DNA of 20,516 bases from an uncultured Mycoplasmatota bacterium (GCA_900544625.1 UQVR01000021.1:1-20516); one strand, 5' to 3'; positions 6,804 to 13,212 are shown, counted from the first letter of the stretch. The notes: a model not told the origin generated them from the sequence alone. Translations and numbers: made by a program.

Positions 6804-8562
6804 TTTTAATTTTATAAAAGAAAACATAAAAAAATCACTTGGAATACTATTATTTTTATTCTTTATTATTCCAATTGTTAATATACTTTATCTATTTAAT
6901 ATGCTAAATCAGCAAATATATGTAATAAATTTAATTGACTTAACAAAAATGACTTACTTTGCTTCTTTTATATTTCCTGTAGTAATAGCATATATTTTGA
7001 ATAATTATTTATTTAAACAAAATAGTTTAGATTTTTATTTATCAAAACCTATAAATAAAAGAAAGTTGTTTTTTTCAAATATTTTGGCTGGTCTTTTACT
7101 TATTTTAGTTTTATTGATAATAAATGTCATTGTATTTTCATTATTTAATTTAACTAATTTGTCTATCCCTTTTCTTTTATTATTCGATTATTTTATATAC
7201 ACTTTTGTTTTATATAGTTTTGTCTATATAGTAATAACTTTCGCTATATCTTTATGTGGTAACTTTATTACTGCTTTAATTGTTTCTATTATTCTAATTT
7301 GGTCTTTTCCAATAACTTTAGATGTTGATAAATTGTTGTCAGAAAATTATACAGAAACTTATATAAAGTTTAAGGGTGATAATAACGAATATTATGTTGA
7401 TCATATTAAAAATATAAAACATCCTTTGACATTACCAAGTAGCTATATTCTAAAAAAAGAATTTAATACTGCAGACATTATTAAAACATCTCTTCTTTCT
7501 ATAATTTATATATTCGCTGGTTATGTTTTATTTAAAAGAAGAAAAATGGAAAATATAACAGCAGGATTTAAAAACGAATCTCTACATTATGTTGTTAAAA
7601 CAATTTCACTTTTACCATTTATGTTACTAAATGCTTTGTTTCTTAAAGAAAAAACCATTTTTACTGGTTTAATAATTACTCTAGCTGCAATATTTTATTA
7701 CTTAATTTATGATTTATTAACTCAAAAGAAATTATATAAGCCATTAAAGTCTGCGATAATATTTACTTGGACTTACATTATTTTATCTATATGTTTTTAT
7801 GGTATTATTAGTGCTTATAACAAAAAGCAAGTTATAAATTGTAGTGATCTAACAACATCTAATGCTTATTCTGAGTATTTAACTACGACAGTAACAAGTT
7901 TTGATTTAATAAAAAACAGTTTTAATAATCATAGCGACACTTCAGAATTATTTAATATAAATAATAATTCTTATCAAATAATCGTGCCTTTATCAAGTGA
8001 TGCATTTACGAGTATTCATAAAAACGATTTAAGCGATTATATTAAATACATAAATAATGCTAGTTATAAAAATGCTACTGCTGCTTATTACAATAATTAT
8101 AAATTAAATGTTGATAAATTAGATTTAGATAATATAAAAATTGATAAAAATAATTATAGACTGGGTATAAAACTATACATCTATAAAAATCATGAATATC
8201 AAATTCTAACTATTCCAAACAATGTTAACAAAAAAACTATGAATTATATAACCACATTTCTTAATGAAAAGTTTTTAAGTTATAATGATACTTCAAAACA
8301 AATATCTATAATAAACGGAAATAAAGATTTAACTAATTTATTAGAGTATGTTTCAGAAAAAGATGATGATGCTTTAACGAATTATTTAAAAAAACATTAT
8401 AATGATGAATATAAAGGCGAATATATTGAGTTAATTTATGGTACAAATGATAATTACATTACTCCATTTAAATATACTATTAAAGATGTTGAATCGTTTG
8501 AAAAATTTTTAAACACTTATAAAGATTTATGTTATAATGAAGGTAATTGTAAAAAGGAATGA
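6781..8562 (+). CDS. ABC transporter permease with large extracytoplasmic C-terminal domain
   Basis: This 593-residue integral membrane protein pairs with the preceding ATPase. I count about ten hydrophobic segments: around residues 18-40, 55-77, 95-118, 128-150, 155-175, then about 235-252, 270-292, 295-312 and 325-345. From about residue 350 to the end there are no membrane segments. That part of about 240 residues is rich in N, Y, K and D and most likely faces outside. ABC-2-type permeases of the YtrC/D and BcrB classes are often shorter, so the tail is notable. An AGGTC-rich stretch within the ATPase gene supplies the ribosome site. The gene ends in TGA, 6 nt before the regulator gene. 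Confidence 0.8.
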   Translation: MNLMKLINFNFIKENIKKSLGILLFLFFIIPIVNILYLFNMLNQQIYVINLIDLTKMTYFASFIFPVVIAYILNNYLFKQNSLDFYLSKPINKRKLFFSNILAGLLLILVLLIINVIVFSLFNLTNLSIPFLLLFDYFIYTFVLYSFVYIVITFAISLCGNFITALIVSIILIWSFPITLDVDKLLSENYTETYIKFKGDNNEYYVDHIKNIKHPLTLPSSYILKKEFNTADIIKTSLLSIIYIFAGYVLFKRRKMENITAGFKNESLHYVVKTISLLPFMLLNALFLKEKTIFTGLIITLAAIFYYLIYDLLTQKKLYKPLKSAIIFTWTYIILSICFYGIISAYNKKQVINCSDLTTSNAYSEYLTTTVTSFDLIKNSFNNHSDTSELFNINNNSYQIIVPLSSDAFTSIHKNDLSDYIKYINNASYKNATAAYYNNYKLNVDKLDLDNIKIDKNNYRLGIKLYIYKNHEYQILTIPNNVNKKTMNYITTFLNEKFLSYNDTSKQISIINGNKDLTNLLEYVSEKDDDALTNYLKKHYNDEYKGEYIELIYGTNDNYITPFKYTIKDVESFEKFLNTYKDLCYNEGNCKKE

Positions 8563-8568
8563 TGCTTA

Positions 8569-8925
8569 GTGAATATTAGTATTGATTATCAGTCACGAAC
8601 ACCTATCTATGAGCAAATAGTTAAAGGAGTTGAAAAATTAGTTATTTTAAATGTTTTAAAACCTAATGAACAAATACCTTCAATTAGAGAACTTGCTTGT
8701 AGTTTAGGAATAAATCCTAATACTGTAAAAAAAGCTTATGATATTTTGGATAGTAAAGGCATTATTATTACTAAATCTACGAAAGGAACTTTTATAACCG
8801 ATGATATTATAAATGCCAAAAATGATAGAATTAAGGAATTACTTGATAATTTAAATAATAATATTTTAGAACTTAAAAATTATGGGTTTACTATCGAAGA
8901 AATTATTAAAAAAATAAAAAAATAG
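8569..8925 (+). CDS. GntR-family regulator, YtrA subfamily
   Basis: This 118-residue repressor has the short form typical of YtrA. An N-terminal winged helix with the GntR hallmarks RTPIYEQIVKG, QIPSIRELACSLGINPNTV and AYDILDSKGI (about 10-65) is followed by only about 45 residues of helical dimerisation region rather than a full effector domain. The start is GTG at 8569; AAGGA lies about 10 nt upstream, inside the end of the permease gene, and no in-frame ATG fits. As last gene of the ABC operon it probably represses the operon through the palindrome at 5872-5894 until an inducer relieves it. Confidence 0.88.
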   Translation: MNISIDYQSRTPIYEQIVKGVEKLVILNVLKPNEQIPSIRELACSLGINPNTVKKAYDILDSKGIIITKSTKGTFITDDIINAKNDRIKELLDNLNNNILELKNYGFTIEEIIKKIKK

Positions 8926-8947
8926 TCAAAATAATATGGCTATTTTT
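8918..8947 (+). terminator. Terminator of the ABC operon
   Basis: The inverted repeat AAAAATAG / CTATTTTT overlaps the regulator's stop codon and is followed by a T-rich tract. The stem is AT-rich and the loop is 14 nt, so efficiency may be moderate. Confidence 0.55.
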
Positions 8948-8983
8948 ATTTTGTTTTTAATTATAATGTTTTACCTTTTATTA

Positions 8984-9012
8984 TTGAAACAGTTGTGTTT
9001 ATTTGTTATAAT
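8984..9012 (+). promoter_or_regulatory. Strong promoter of the small toxin-like gene
   Basis: TTGAAA (8984-8989), 17 bp, TATAAT (9007-9012). The predicted start near 9019 lies downstream of the longest open frame's ATG (8995), which forces a later start codon for the peptide. Confidence 0.75.
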
Positions 9013-9087
9013 ATATTTTATGGAATGTTCGTTTCTCGGGTGTCTACCTCTTTTCAGGGGCTTTGGCTTATGAAAGGAGGAATGCAT

Positions 9088-9192
9088 ATGAAGAAAAGAG
9101 TTTATGTAATTAAGCTACTTAACCGATTATGTATTATTCTGTTAATAACAGCTTTATTGTTGTTAATAATAAAATTAGACATCTGCCGTTAG
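9088..9192 (+). CDS. 34-residue hydrophobic peptide, candidate type I toxin
   Basis: The peptide begins with a basic segment (MKKRVYVIKLLNR), continues as one transmembrane helix of about 18 residues rich in L and I, and ends KLDICR. The longer open frame from 8995 is unlikely because its first part precedes the predicted transcript start. AAAGGAGG at 9073-9080 fits ATG 9088 with 7 nt spacing; ATG 9082 is too close. A strong promoter, a structured leader of about 70 nt, a tiny membrane peptide, a hairpin across the stop codon and a strong terminator are together the design of type I toxin messages. I see no clear antisense promoter, and I cannot match the peptide to a named toxin family, so this is inference. 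Confidence 0.5.
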   Translation: MKKRVYVIKLLNRLCIILLITALLLLIIKLDICR

Positions 9193-9201
9193 GCAAATGT
9201 C
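9178..9201 (+). promoter_or_regulatory. Hairpin spanning the stop codon of the small peptide gene
   Basis: GACAT/ATGTC and TGCC/GGCA form a 9-bp stem with one C-A mismatch and a GTTA loop. The TAG stop (9190-9192) lies in the loop and stem. No T-run follows, so it is not a terminator. The TTGACA read on the other strand at 9197-9202 could belong to an antisense promoter, but no convincing -10 box follows. Confidence 0.5.
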
Positions 9202-9225
9202 AAACCAAAATTAAATTCTAGGTTG

Positions 9226-9257
9226 ACATTCGTGTTGCGAATGTTCCTTTTTTATTT
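9226..9257 (+). terminator. Terminator of the small toxin-like transcript
   Basis: The perfect 7-bp stem ACATTCG / CGAATGT with a 5-nt loop is followed by a T-rich tract. The left arm ACATTC is also complementary to GAATGT at 9023-9028 near the 5' end of the predicted transcript. Confidence 0.75.
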
Positions 9258-9313
9258 TATGAAGAATGTTCTTCATGTATACATTATACTAAATCAAAAA
9301 ATTAAAATCAAGT

Positions 9314-9333
9314 AAAAAACCACACGAATGTGG
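9314..9333 (-). terminator. Terminator of rplJ-rplL
   Basis: On the minus strand the stem CCACA-TTCG-TGTGG, with a stable UUCG-type loop, is followed by six T. It lies 15 nt after the rplL stop, so transcription ends here rather than running on to an rpoB gene. Confidence 0.8.
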
Positions 9334-9348
9334 TCTTTAATTTTAGAA

Positions 9349-9714
9349 TTAAACTAATTCTACTTCAGCACCAGCTTCAGTTAATTGAGTTTTAATAGCT
9401 TCAGCTTCTTCAGCAGGAATATTTTCTTTAATATTTCCACCATTGTCAGCTACAGCTTTAGCTTCAACTAATCCTAAACCAGTAATTTCTTTAATGATTT
9501 TAATAACTGCAATTTTGTTTCCACCAGCTGATTTTAATACAACTGTTCTAGTTTTTGGTCCTTCTTCAACAGCAGCAGCTGGAGCAGCAGCTACAGCAAC
9601 AGCCATTGGATCAACACCAAATTCTTCTTTCATTGCGTCAACTAATTCTTTAACTTCAAGAATTGTCATTTCTTTTAATGCACTTATAAAATCTTCTTTG
9701 TTTAATTTTGCCAT
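9349..9714 (-). CDS. rplL: 50S ribosomal protein L7/L12
   Basis: L7/L12 forms the flexible stalk of the 50S subunit that recruits translation factors; several copies bind the C-terminus of L10. The 121-residue protein shows the N-terminal dimerisation region (MTILEVKELVDAMKEEFGV), an alanine-rich hinge (AVAVAAAPAAAVEEG) and the conserved C-terminal domain with KIAVIKIIKEITGLGLVEAK. An AAGGAA-type site overlaps the end of rplJ, which stops 3 nt upstream, so the two genes are coupled. A terminator follows; the usual downstream rpoB is absent. Confidence 0.98.
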   Translation of the reverse strand: MAKLNKEDFISALKEMTILEVKELVDAMKEEFGVDPMAVAVAAAPAAAVEEGPKTRTVVLKSAGGNKIAVIKIIKEITGLGLVEAKAVADNGGNIKENIPAEEAEAIKTQLTEAGAEVELV

Positions 9715-9717
9715 ATT

Positions 9718-10215
9718 CTATTCCTTCCCTTCTAATTGTTCGGCATAAAGATTTAACCCTATTGCTAAATCTTTAACATATTGCATCATACCACCAGCAA
9801 GCATTGTAAGTAATCCTTCTCTTGATGGAATGGTAGCATATTCTTTGATTACAGCTAAATCTGCAACATTTCCACTGATAACACCTACACGGATGTCTAA
9901 TTTATCATGTTTCTTAGCAAATTCTGATACAATCTTGATTGGTTCAAGTAATTCTTTACCAAATAGGATTGCATTTGGTCCTTCTAAGAAGTCATCTAAA
10001 TTAAGATTTAATTCATCAGCAGCTCTTTTAAGTAATGTGTTCTTATAAACCTTTACTTCAGAATCAACATTTTTAAGTTCTCTTCTTAAAGAGCTTAGTT
10101 CTTCAACTGTTAATCCTTGATATTGGAATATTATAACACTTTCACTTGACTTTAGTTTGTTAACTATTTCATTAACAACTTCTTTTTTTTGTTCAAGAAT
10201 TTTTGTGCTTGCCAT
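9718..10215 (-). CDS. rplJ: 50S ribosomal protein L10
   Basis: L10 anchors the L7/L12 dimers to 23S rRNA at the stalk base. The 165-residue protein has the expected N-terminal region (VVNEIVNKLKSSESVIIFQYQGL), the conserved ELKNVDSEVKVYKNTLLKRA helix, and a C-terminal helix (GLNLYAEQLE) that receives L7/L12. AAGGAGGAG precedes the ATG at 10215. Expression is probably autoregulated by L10-L12 binding to the leader at 10216-10338. Confidence 0.98.
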   Translation of the reverse strand: MASTKILEQKKEVVNEIVNKLKSSESVIIFQYQGLTVEELSSLRRELKNVDSEVKVYKNTLLKRAADELNLNLDDFLEGPNAILFGKELLEPIKIVSEFAKKHDKLDIRVGVISGNVADLAVIKEYATIPSREGLLTMLAGGMMQYVKDLAIGLNLYAEQLEGKE

Positions 10216-10338
10216 ATTCTCCTCCTTATTATATTAGAAAAGCTTCCCAAGGGAAGCTTAAAATTATCTTGTAGTTTTAAGTATCCCCTCGGTAGGACTT
10301 ATTTTTATGCCTACTGTCTTTGGTTCTCGCTTTTTCTA
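10216..10338 (-). ncRNA. L10 leader (ribosomal protein regulatory RNA)
   Basis: The minus strand upstream of rplJ contains the hallmark segments of the Firmicutes L10 leader: GCGAGAACCAAAGACAGTAGG and then, after a short loop, CCTACCGAGG. AGTAGG and CCTAC pair to form the binding domain. It occupies the whole leader between a perfect promoter and the rplJ start. In the known family, L10-L12 binds this RNA to repress synthesis of both proteins. The Rfam L10_leader model would be the direct test. Confidence 0.85.
10240..10259 (-). terminator. Attenuator-like hairpin in the L10 leader
   Basis: The perfect 9-bp stem AAGCTTCCC / GGGAAGCTT with a 2-nt gap is followed on the minus strand by TTTTC, about 25 nt before the rplJ start. 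The short T-run suggests a conditional terminator downstream of the L10-binding domain. Confidence 0.55.
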
Positions 10339-10344
10339 ACATGT

Positions 10345-10373
10345 ATTATATTACATTTTTAATTAAATGTCAA
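10345..10373 (-). promoter_or_regulatory. Promoter of rplJ-rplL, overlapping the end of rplA
   Basis: Minus-strand TTGACA (10368-10373), 17 bp, TATAAT (10345-10350) is a perfect consensus. Its -35 box lies inside the last codons of rplA, so rplJL has a dedicated promoter in addition to any read-through from rplKA. Confidence 0.8.
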
Positions 10374-11061
10374 AACTATTTTTATCTAACTTGATTCCAG
10401 GACCCATAGTTGTTGAAATAGCAATATTTTCAATAAATGTTCCTTTTACTGTTTGTGGTTTAGCTTTAGAAATAGTTGTGATAACATAACTTAAGTTTTC
10501 AGCTAATTTCTTTTCATCAAACGAAACTTTACCAATTACAGTATGGATATTACCAAATTTATCATTCTTGTATGTAACCATCCCTTTTTTAAGATCTTCA
10601 ACAATAGCACCAACTTTAGTTGTTACTGTTCCAGTCTTAGGGTTAGGCATTAAGTTACGTGGTCCAAGAATATTACCAATCTTTCCAACTTCTGGCATCA
10701 TATCTGGTGTAGCAACTACAACATCAAAATCAAACCAGTTTTCATTTTTGATTTTATCAAGCATATCTTTTTCTCCAACAAAGTCAGCTCCAGCATTTTT
10801 AGCTTCTTCAGCAAAAGCTCCTTTAGCTATAACTAAAACTTTTTTAGATTTACCAGTTCCATTTGGAAGTGATAAAGCGCCTTTTAGTTGTTGGTCAGCT
10901 TTTTTAGGATCGATGTTTAATTTAATTGCAACATCAATTGTACTATCAAATTTAGTAACACTTGTTTCTTTAACTAATTTGATTGCATCTTCTAAAGTAT
11001 ATGCCTTATTTTTATCAACATTTTTAGATGCTTCCACATATTTCTTTCCATATTTTTTCAT
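10363..11061 (-). CDS. rplA: 50S ribosomal protein L1
   Basis: L1 forms the mobile stalk that handles exiting tRNA. The 232-residue length is typical. Visible family landmarks are YGKKYVEA at the start, the LPNGTGKSKKVLV segment, the domain II stretch ATPDMMPEVGKIGNILGPRNLMPNPKTGTVT, and the C-terminal GTFIENIAISTTMGPGIKLD. AGGAGG lies before the ATG and the gene follows rplK after 51 nt. In many bacteria L1 represses its own operon by binding the leader. Confidence 0.98.
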   Translation of the reverse strand: MKKYGKKYVEASKNVDKNKAYTLEDAIKLVKETSVTKFDSTIDVAIKLNIDPKKADQQLKGALSLPNGTGKSKKVLVIAKGAFAEEAKNAGADFVGEKDMLDKIKNENWFDFDVVVATPDMMPEVGKIGNILGPRNLMPNPKTGTVTTKVGAIVEDLKKGMVTYKNDKFGNIHTVIGKVSFDEKKLAENLSYVITTISKAKPQTVKGTFIENIAISTTMGPGIKLDKNSFDI

Positions 11062-11112
11062 AGTTTACCTCCTAACTGTGGTTCATTAAGCGGACAATTC
11101 TTTATTTTTATA

Positions 11113-11718
11113 TTATTTTTCTTCTGTTTCTTCTTCAGATTTTTCTAAATCATCATGAGTTGGAACTTCAACACTTGCATCAGCCATTCCTTTAGCTTCT
11201 TCTTCAAGTCTTTCTAGTTCAGCTTCACGTTTAGCTTGTTCTTTTTCTTCTTCTTTTGCTTCTGCTGCTTGTTCTTCAAGTTCAGCATCGTTGAAACCTT
11301 TTACTGCAATACCCATGTTACGAGCAGTACCAGCAATTTGTTTCATTGCAGATTCAACATCATAAGCATTTAAATCTGGCATTTTTGTTTCAGCAATTTC
11401 TCTTAGTTCTTTTTCAGTAATAGTAGCTACGATTTCATTAGCTCCTTTTTTACTTCCACTCTTTATTTTAGCAACTTTCTTTAATAAGAATGCTGCAGGA
11501 GCAGTTTTAAGAACAAAATCAAAAGAACGGTCATCATAGATGGAAATTTCACATGGAACTACATCACCCATTTTGTCTCTAGTTGCTTCATTAAACTTAG
11601 TACAGAATTCTCCTAAGTTAATTCCAGCAGGTCCTAGAACTGTACCAACTGGTGGTGCAGGTGTAGCTTTTCCAGCTTCGATTTGTAATTTAATTTTCTT
11701 TACGACTTCTTTAGCCAC
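11113..11718 (-). CDS. rplK: 50S ribosomal protein L11 with charged C-terminal extension
   Basis: L11 sits with 23S rRNA at the GTPase-associated centre. The first 141 residues are a complete standard L11: the proline-rich loop ATPAPPVGTVLGPAGINLG (about 18-36), TKFNEATRDK, and the rRNA-binding C-terminal domain ending GTARNMGIAVKG. The protein then continues for about 60 residues with a highly acidic, helix-forming tail rich in E, A and K. The gene is thus 201 codons against the usual roughly 140. The start is GTG at 11718 with TAGGAGG upstream. It is the first gene of the rplKA unit, behind a structured leader. Confidence 0.97.
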   Translation of the reverse strand: MAKEVVKKIKLQIEAGKATPAPPVGTVLGPAGINLGEFCTKFNEATRDKMGDVVPCEISIYDDRSFDFVLKTAPAAFLLKKVAKIKSGSKKGANEIVATITEKELREIAETKMPDLNAYDVESAMKQIAGTARNMGIAVKGFNDAELEEQAAEAKEEEKEQAKREAELERLEEEAKGMADASVEVPTHDDLEKSEEETEEK

Positions 11719-11747
11719 GAAAACACCTCCTATAAAATTTTTTCGCG

Positions 11748-11790
11748 TAAGTGGTTATAGGGCAAGTCCGCAAGTTATCCCCTCCACTTA
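11748..11790 (-). promoter_or_regulatory. Structured leader of rplK-rplA
   Basis: TAAGTGG (11748-11754) and CCACTTA (11784-11790) form a perfect 7-bp closing stem. An inner AGGG/CCCT pairing and a CAAGT-CCG-CAAGT direct repeat lie in the loop. Its place in the untranslated leader suggests an L1 or L11 autoregulatory site, but I do not recognise a named family. Confidence 0.45.
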
Positions 11791-11825
11791 ACAAATTATA
11801 TTAAAAATATAAACTTGCAATTACG

Positions 11826-11854
11826 ATATTACCACATTTTTACACATTTTACAA
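11826..11854 (-). promoter_or_regulatory. Promoter of rplK-rplA
   Basis: Minus-strand TTGTAA (11849-11854), 17 bp, TAATAT (11826-11831). The predicted start near 11819 gives a leader of about 100 nt before the GTG start. Confidence 0.65.
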
Positions 11855-11882
11855 GAAAAATCCGCCAATTTTATTCTTTTTA

Positions 11883-11911
11883 TTGGAAGAAATTAAAAAA
11901 TATGGTAATAT
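11883..11911 (+). promoter_or_regulatory. Promoter of the Ig-like surface protein gene
   Basis: TTGGAA (11883-11888), 17 bp, TAATAT (11906-11911), 23 nt before the ATG. It is divergent from the rplK promoter. Confidence 0.5.
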
Positions 11912-11934
11912 TATTAAAGATAGGGATGATGTGA

Positions 11935-12945
11935 ATGGCAAAGTTTTTTAATCAGAAGGTAAAAAAAGGTAAAAAAAGTAAAACTTCTAGTATTTCCAAA
12001 ACAGTAATTTTTGCGGTTATTGGTGTGATTATTGTTATTTTTGTAGGGGTTTTATTAACTGTTTATGCCAAAAATAATCATAAAGATGTTAGCGTTAAAC
12101 TTAGGGAAAAAATAGCAGTAGAAATAAATAATAAAGATGTTAATCAAGATTTATTTTTTGAAAAACTTGAAAATGTTAAAGAAAAAGATATTAAAATAAA
12201 TTATGATAAAGTCGTATTTGATAAAGTGGGAACTTATGATGTAACAATAACTATTTACAATAAAAAATATTATTCAAAAATTGAAATTGTTGATACAGAA
12301 AGCCCTGTACTAGAAACAAAAAGCCATAAAATAAATGTTGGTGAATCGTATAAAGCTAGTGATTTTGTTGAAAGTTGTAAAGATAATAGTGGTAAAGATT
12401 GCATTATAGAATTTTATGATGGTGCTCTTAATCAAAATGGAGAAAAAATAGATTATAGAAACTTTACTAAAGAAGGACATTATGATTTAGAAATAGTTGC
12501 TAGTGATGATGCTGGCAATAAATCAAGCCCTCAAAAAGCTACTTTAACAATTGGAAAAAATGACACTTATAAGCCAATCACTTGTAATTATGGTAATGGT
12601 GAATATGATGAGACAAATATTATAGCTGTAAATGTAACAAATAATGGATGTGCAATTGATTTGAATTTATATGATAATGAGGAAGTTTTAGCTCCAGTTA
12701 ATAAGATAAAAGATTCTGAAAAAGAAAAATTAAAAAAAGAATTCAGTAAAATTAATTTGGGGGTTAAAAACATTTATATAAATACTGATATTACTACCGT
12801 ACTTAATACTGCTGGTAAAGGTGTAGTTGGTTATACTTTAAAAGTTACTGTTTCTATTAAAAATAATAATAAAGAAGAAGTAATTGAAGAATATTATGTT
12901 AATCTTAATGGTGGAAGAGAATATATTATAAATAAATATTTATAG
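11935..12945 (+). CDS. Membrane-anchored surface protein with bacterial Ig-like domains
   Basis: This 336-residue protein has a lysine-rich cytoplasmic start, one membrane segment (about 22-44) and a large extracytoplasmic part. Residues about 118-207 look like a bacterial Ig-like/DUF5011-type domain: it starts DTESPVL, contains INVGESYKASDFV and ends with the strand YDLEIVASDDAGNKSSP. A preceding region (about 52-117) may be a first, divergent repeat ending in GTYDVTITIYN. The last 130 residues, with two cysteines (CNYGNGEYDE, NGCAIDLNL), are unassigned. It takes the position upstream of rplK where secE-nusG often lie. The roughly 140-bp repeat begins 6 nt after its stop and supplies a plus-strand terminator-like hairpin. 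Confidence 0.7.
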   Translation: MAKFFNQKVKKGKKSKTSSISKTVIFAVIGVIIVIFVGVLLTVYAKNNHKDVSVKLREKIAVEINNKDVNQDLFFEKLENVKEKDIKINYDKVVFDKVGTYDVTITIYNKKYYSKIEIVDTESPVLETKSHKINVGESYKASDFVESCKDNSGKDCIIEFYDGALNQNGEKIDYRNFTKEGHYDLEIVASDDAGNKSSPQKATLTIGKNDTYKPITCNYGNGEYDETNIIAVNVTNNGCAIDLNLYDNEEVLAPVNKIKDSEKEKLKKEFSKINLGVKNIYINTDITTVLNTAGKGVVGYTLKVTVSIKNNNKEEVIEEYYVNLNGGREYIINKYL

Positions 12946-12950
12946 GAATT

Positions 12951-13106
12951 GAACAAAACTTAAATTTCTAACGAAATTCAAGTTTCTGTGTTACCTCACG
13001 GTAACACTTTTTTTTGTTTCACCGAAAACCTTATGTTTCTCCACAGACCAACATCGGATGGTTGCCACCCTACTTTTTTTATTTTGTTCTTGTCTATATT
13101 AAATAA
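12951..13106 (-). ncRNA. Candidate solo omega-RNA (tnpB right-end repeat, copy 1)
   Basis: This segment is about 90% identical by eye to the 3' flank of the tnpB remnant at 16374-16528, in the same orientation, including the last codons and stop of tnpB, but no tnpB coding sequence is next to it. Read on the minus strand it holds GACC/GGTC-type and GGTTT/AAAC hairpins, a perfect GTGTTACC/GGTAACAC stem, and a final 10-bp hairpin CTTGAATTTC-GTTA-GAAATTTAAG followed by TTTTGTTC. The terminal hairpin contains a G-U pair only when read on the minus strand. Such a 3' end is how tnpB right ends and omega-RNAs finish, with the guide in the flank beyond. Terminal GAACAAAA/TTTTGTTC repeats could close the structure. 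A promoter lies just upstream. Confidence 0.55.
12988..13015 (+). terminator. Plus-strand terminator-like hairpin inside repeat copy 1
   Basis: The perfect 8-bp stem GTGTTACC / GGTAACAC with a 4-nt loop is followed by eight T. Read on the plus strand it can terminate the surface protein gene. The same hairpin occurs in repeat copy 2 at 16411-16436, where loop bases differ but the stem is kept. Confidence 0.7.
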
Positions 13107-13116
13107 TGATGATTTA

Positions 13117-13145
13117 ATTATAAAATTTGTTTGACCATATATCAA
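13117..13145 (-). promoter_or_regulatory. Promoter-like sequence reading into the solo repeat
   Basis: Minus-strand TTGATA (13140-13145), 17 bp, TATAAT (13117-13122), with a predicted start near 13110. This is a few bases before the point (13106) where homology to repeat copy 2 begins. No open frame follows, so the transcript would be noncoding. Confidence 0.6.
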
Positions 13146-13190
13146 GACTCTTGTTTACAAAAGAAAGTATTATTTTCCTAGTATATAAAA

Positions 13191-13212
13191 AAAATCTGAG
13201 AATTCAGATTTT
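13191..13212 (-). terminator. Terminator of the hydrogenase/thioredoxin-like operon
   Basis: The minus-strand stem AAAATCTGA / TCAGATTTT, 9 bp with a 4-nt loop, is followed by a T-run. It overlaps the stop codon (TGA) of the last gene. Confidence 0.75.

Noticed and set aside
8995..9192. 65-residue open frame starting at the ATG at 8995
   Set aside because: The ATG lies upstream of the -10 box at 9007-9012, so the predicted transcript starts after it; AGGAGG points to ATG 9088.
9197..9202. Antisense RNA promoter opposite the toxin-like gene (TTGACA on the minus strand)
   Set aside because: No acceptable -10 box at 16-18 bp; the best A/T-rich hexamers are off-spacing.
10568..11089. 173-codon plus-strand open frame over rplA
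   Set aside because: Antisense shadow of an unmistakable ribosomal protein gene, with no ribosome site and low-complexity translation.
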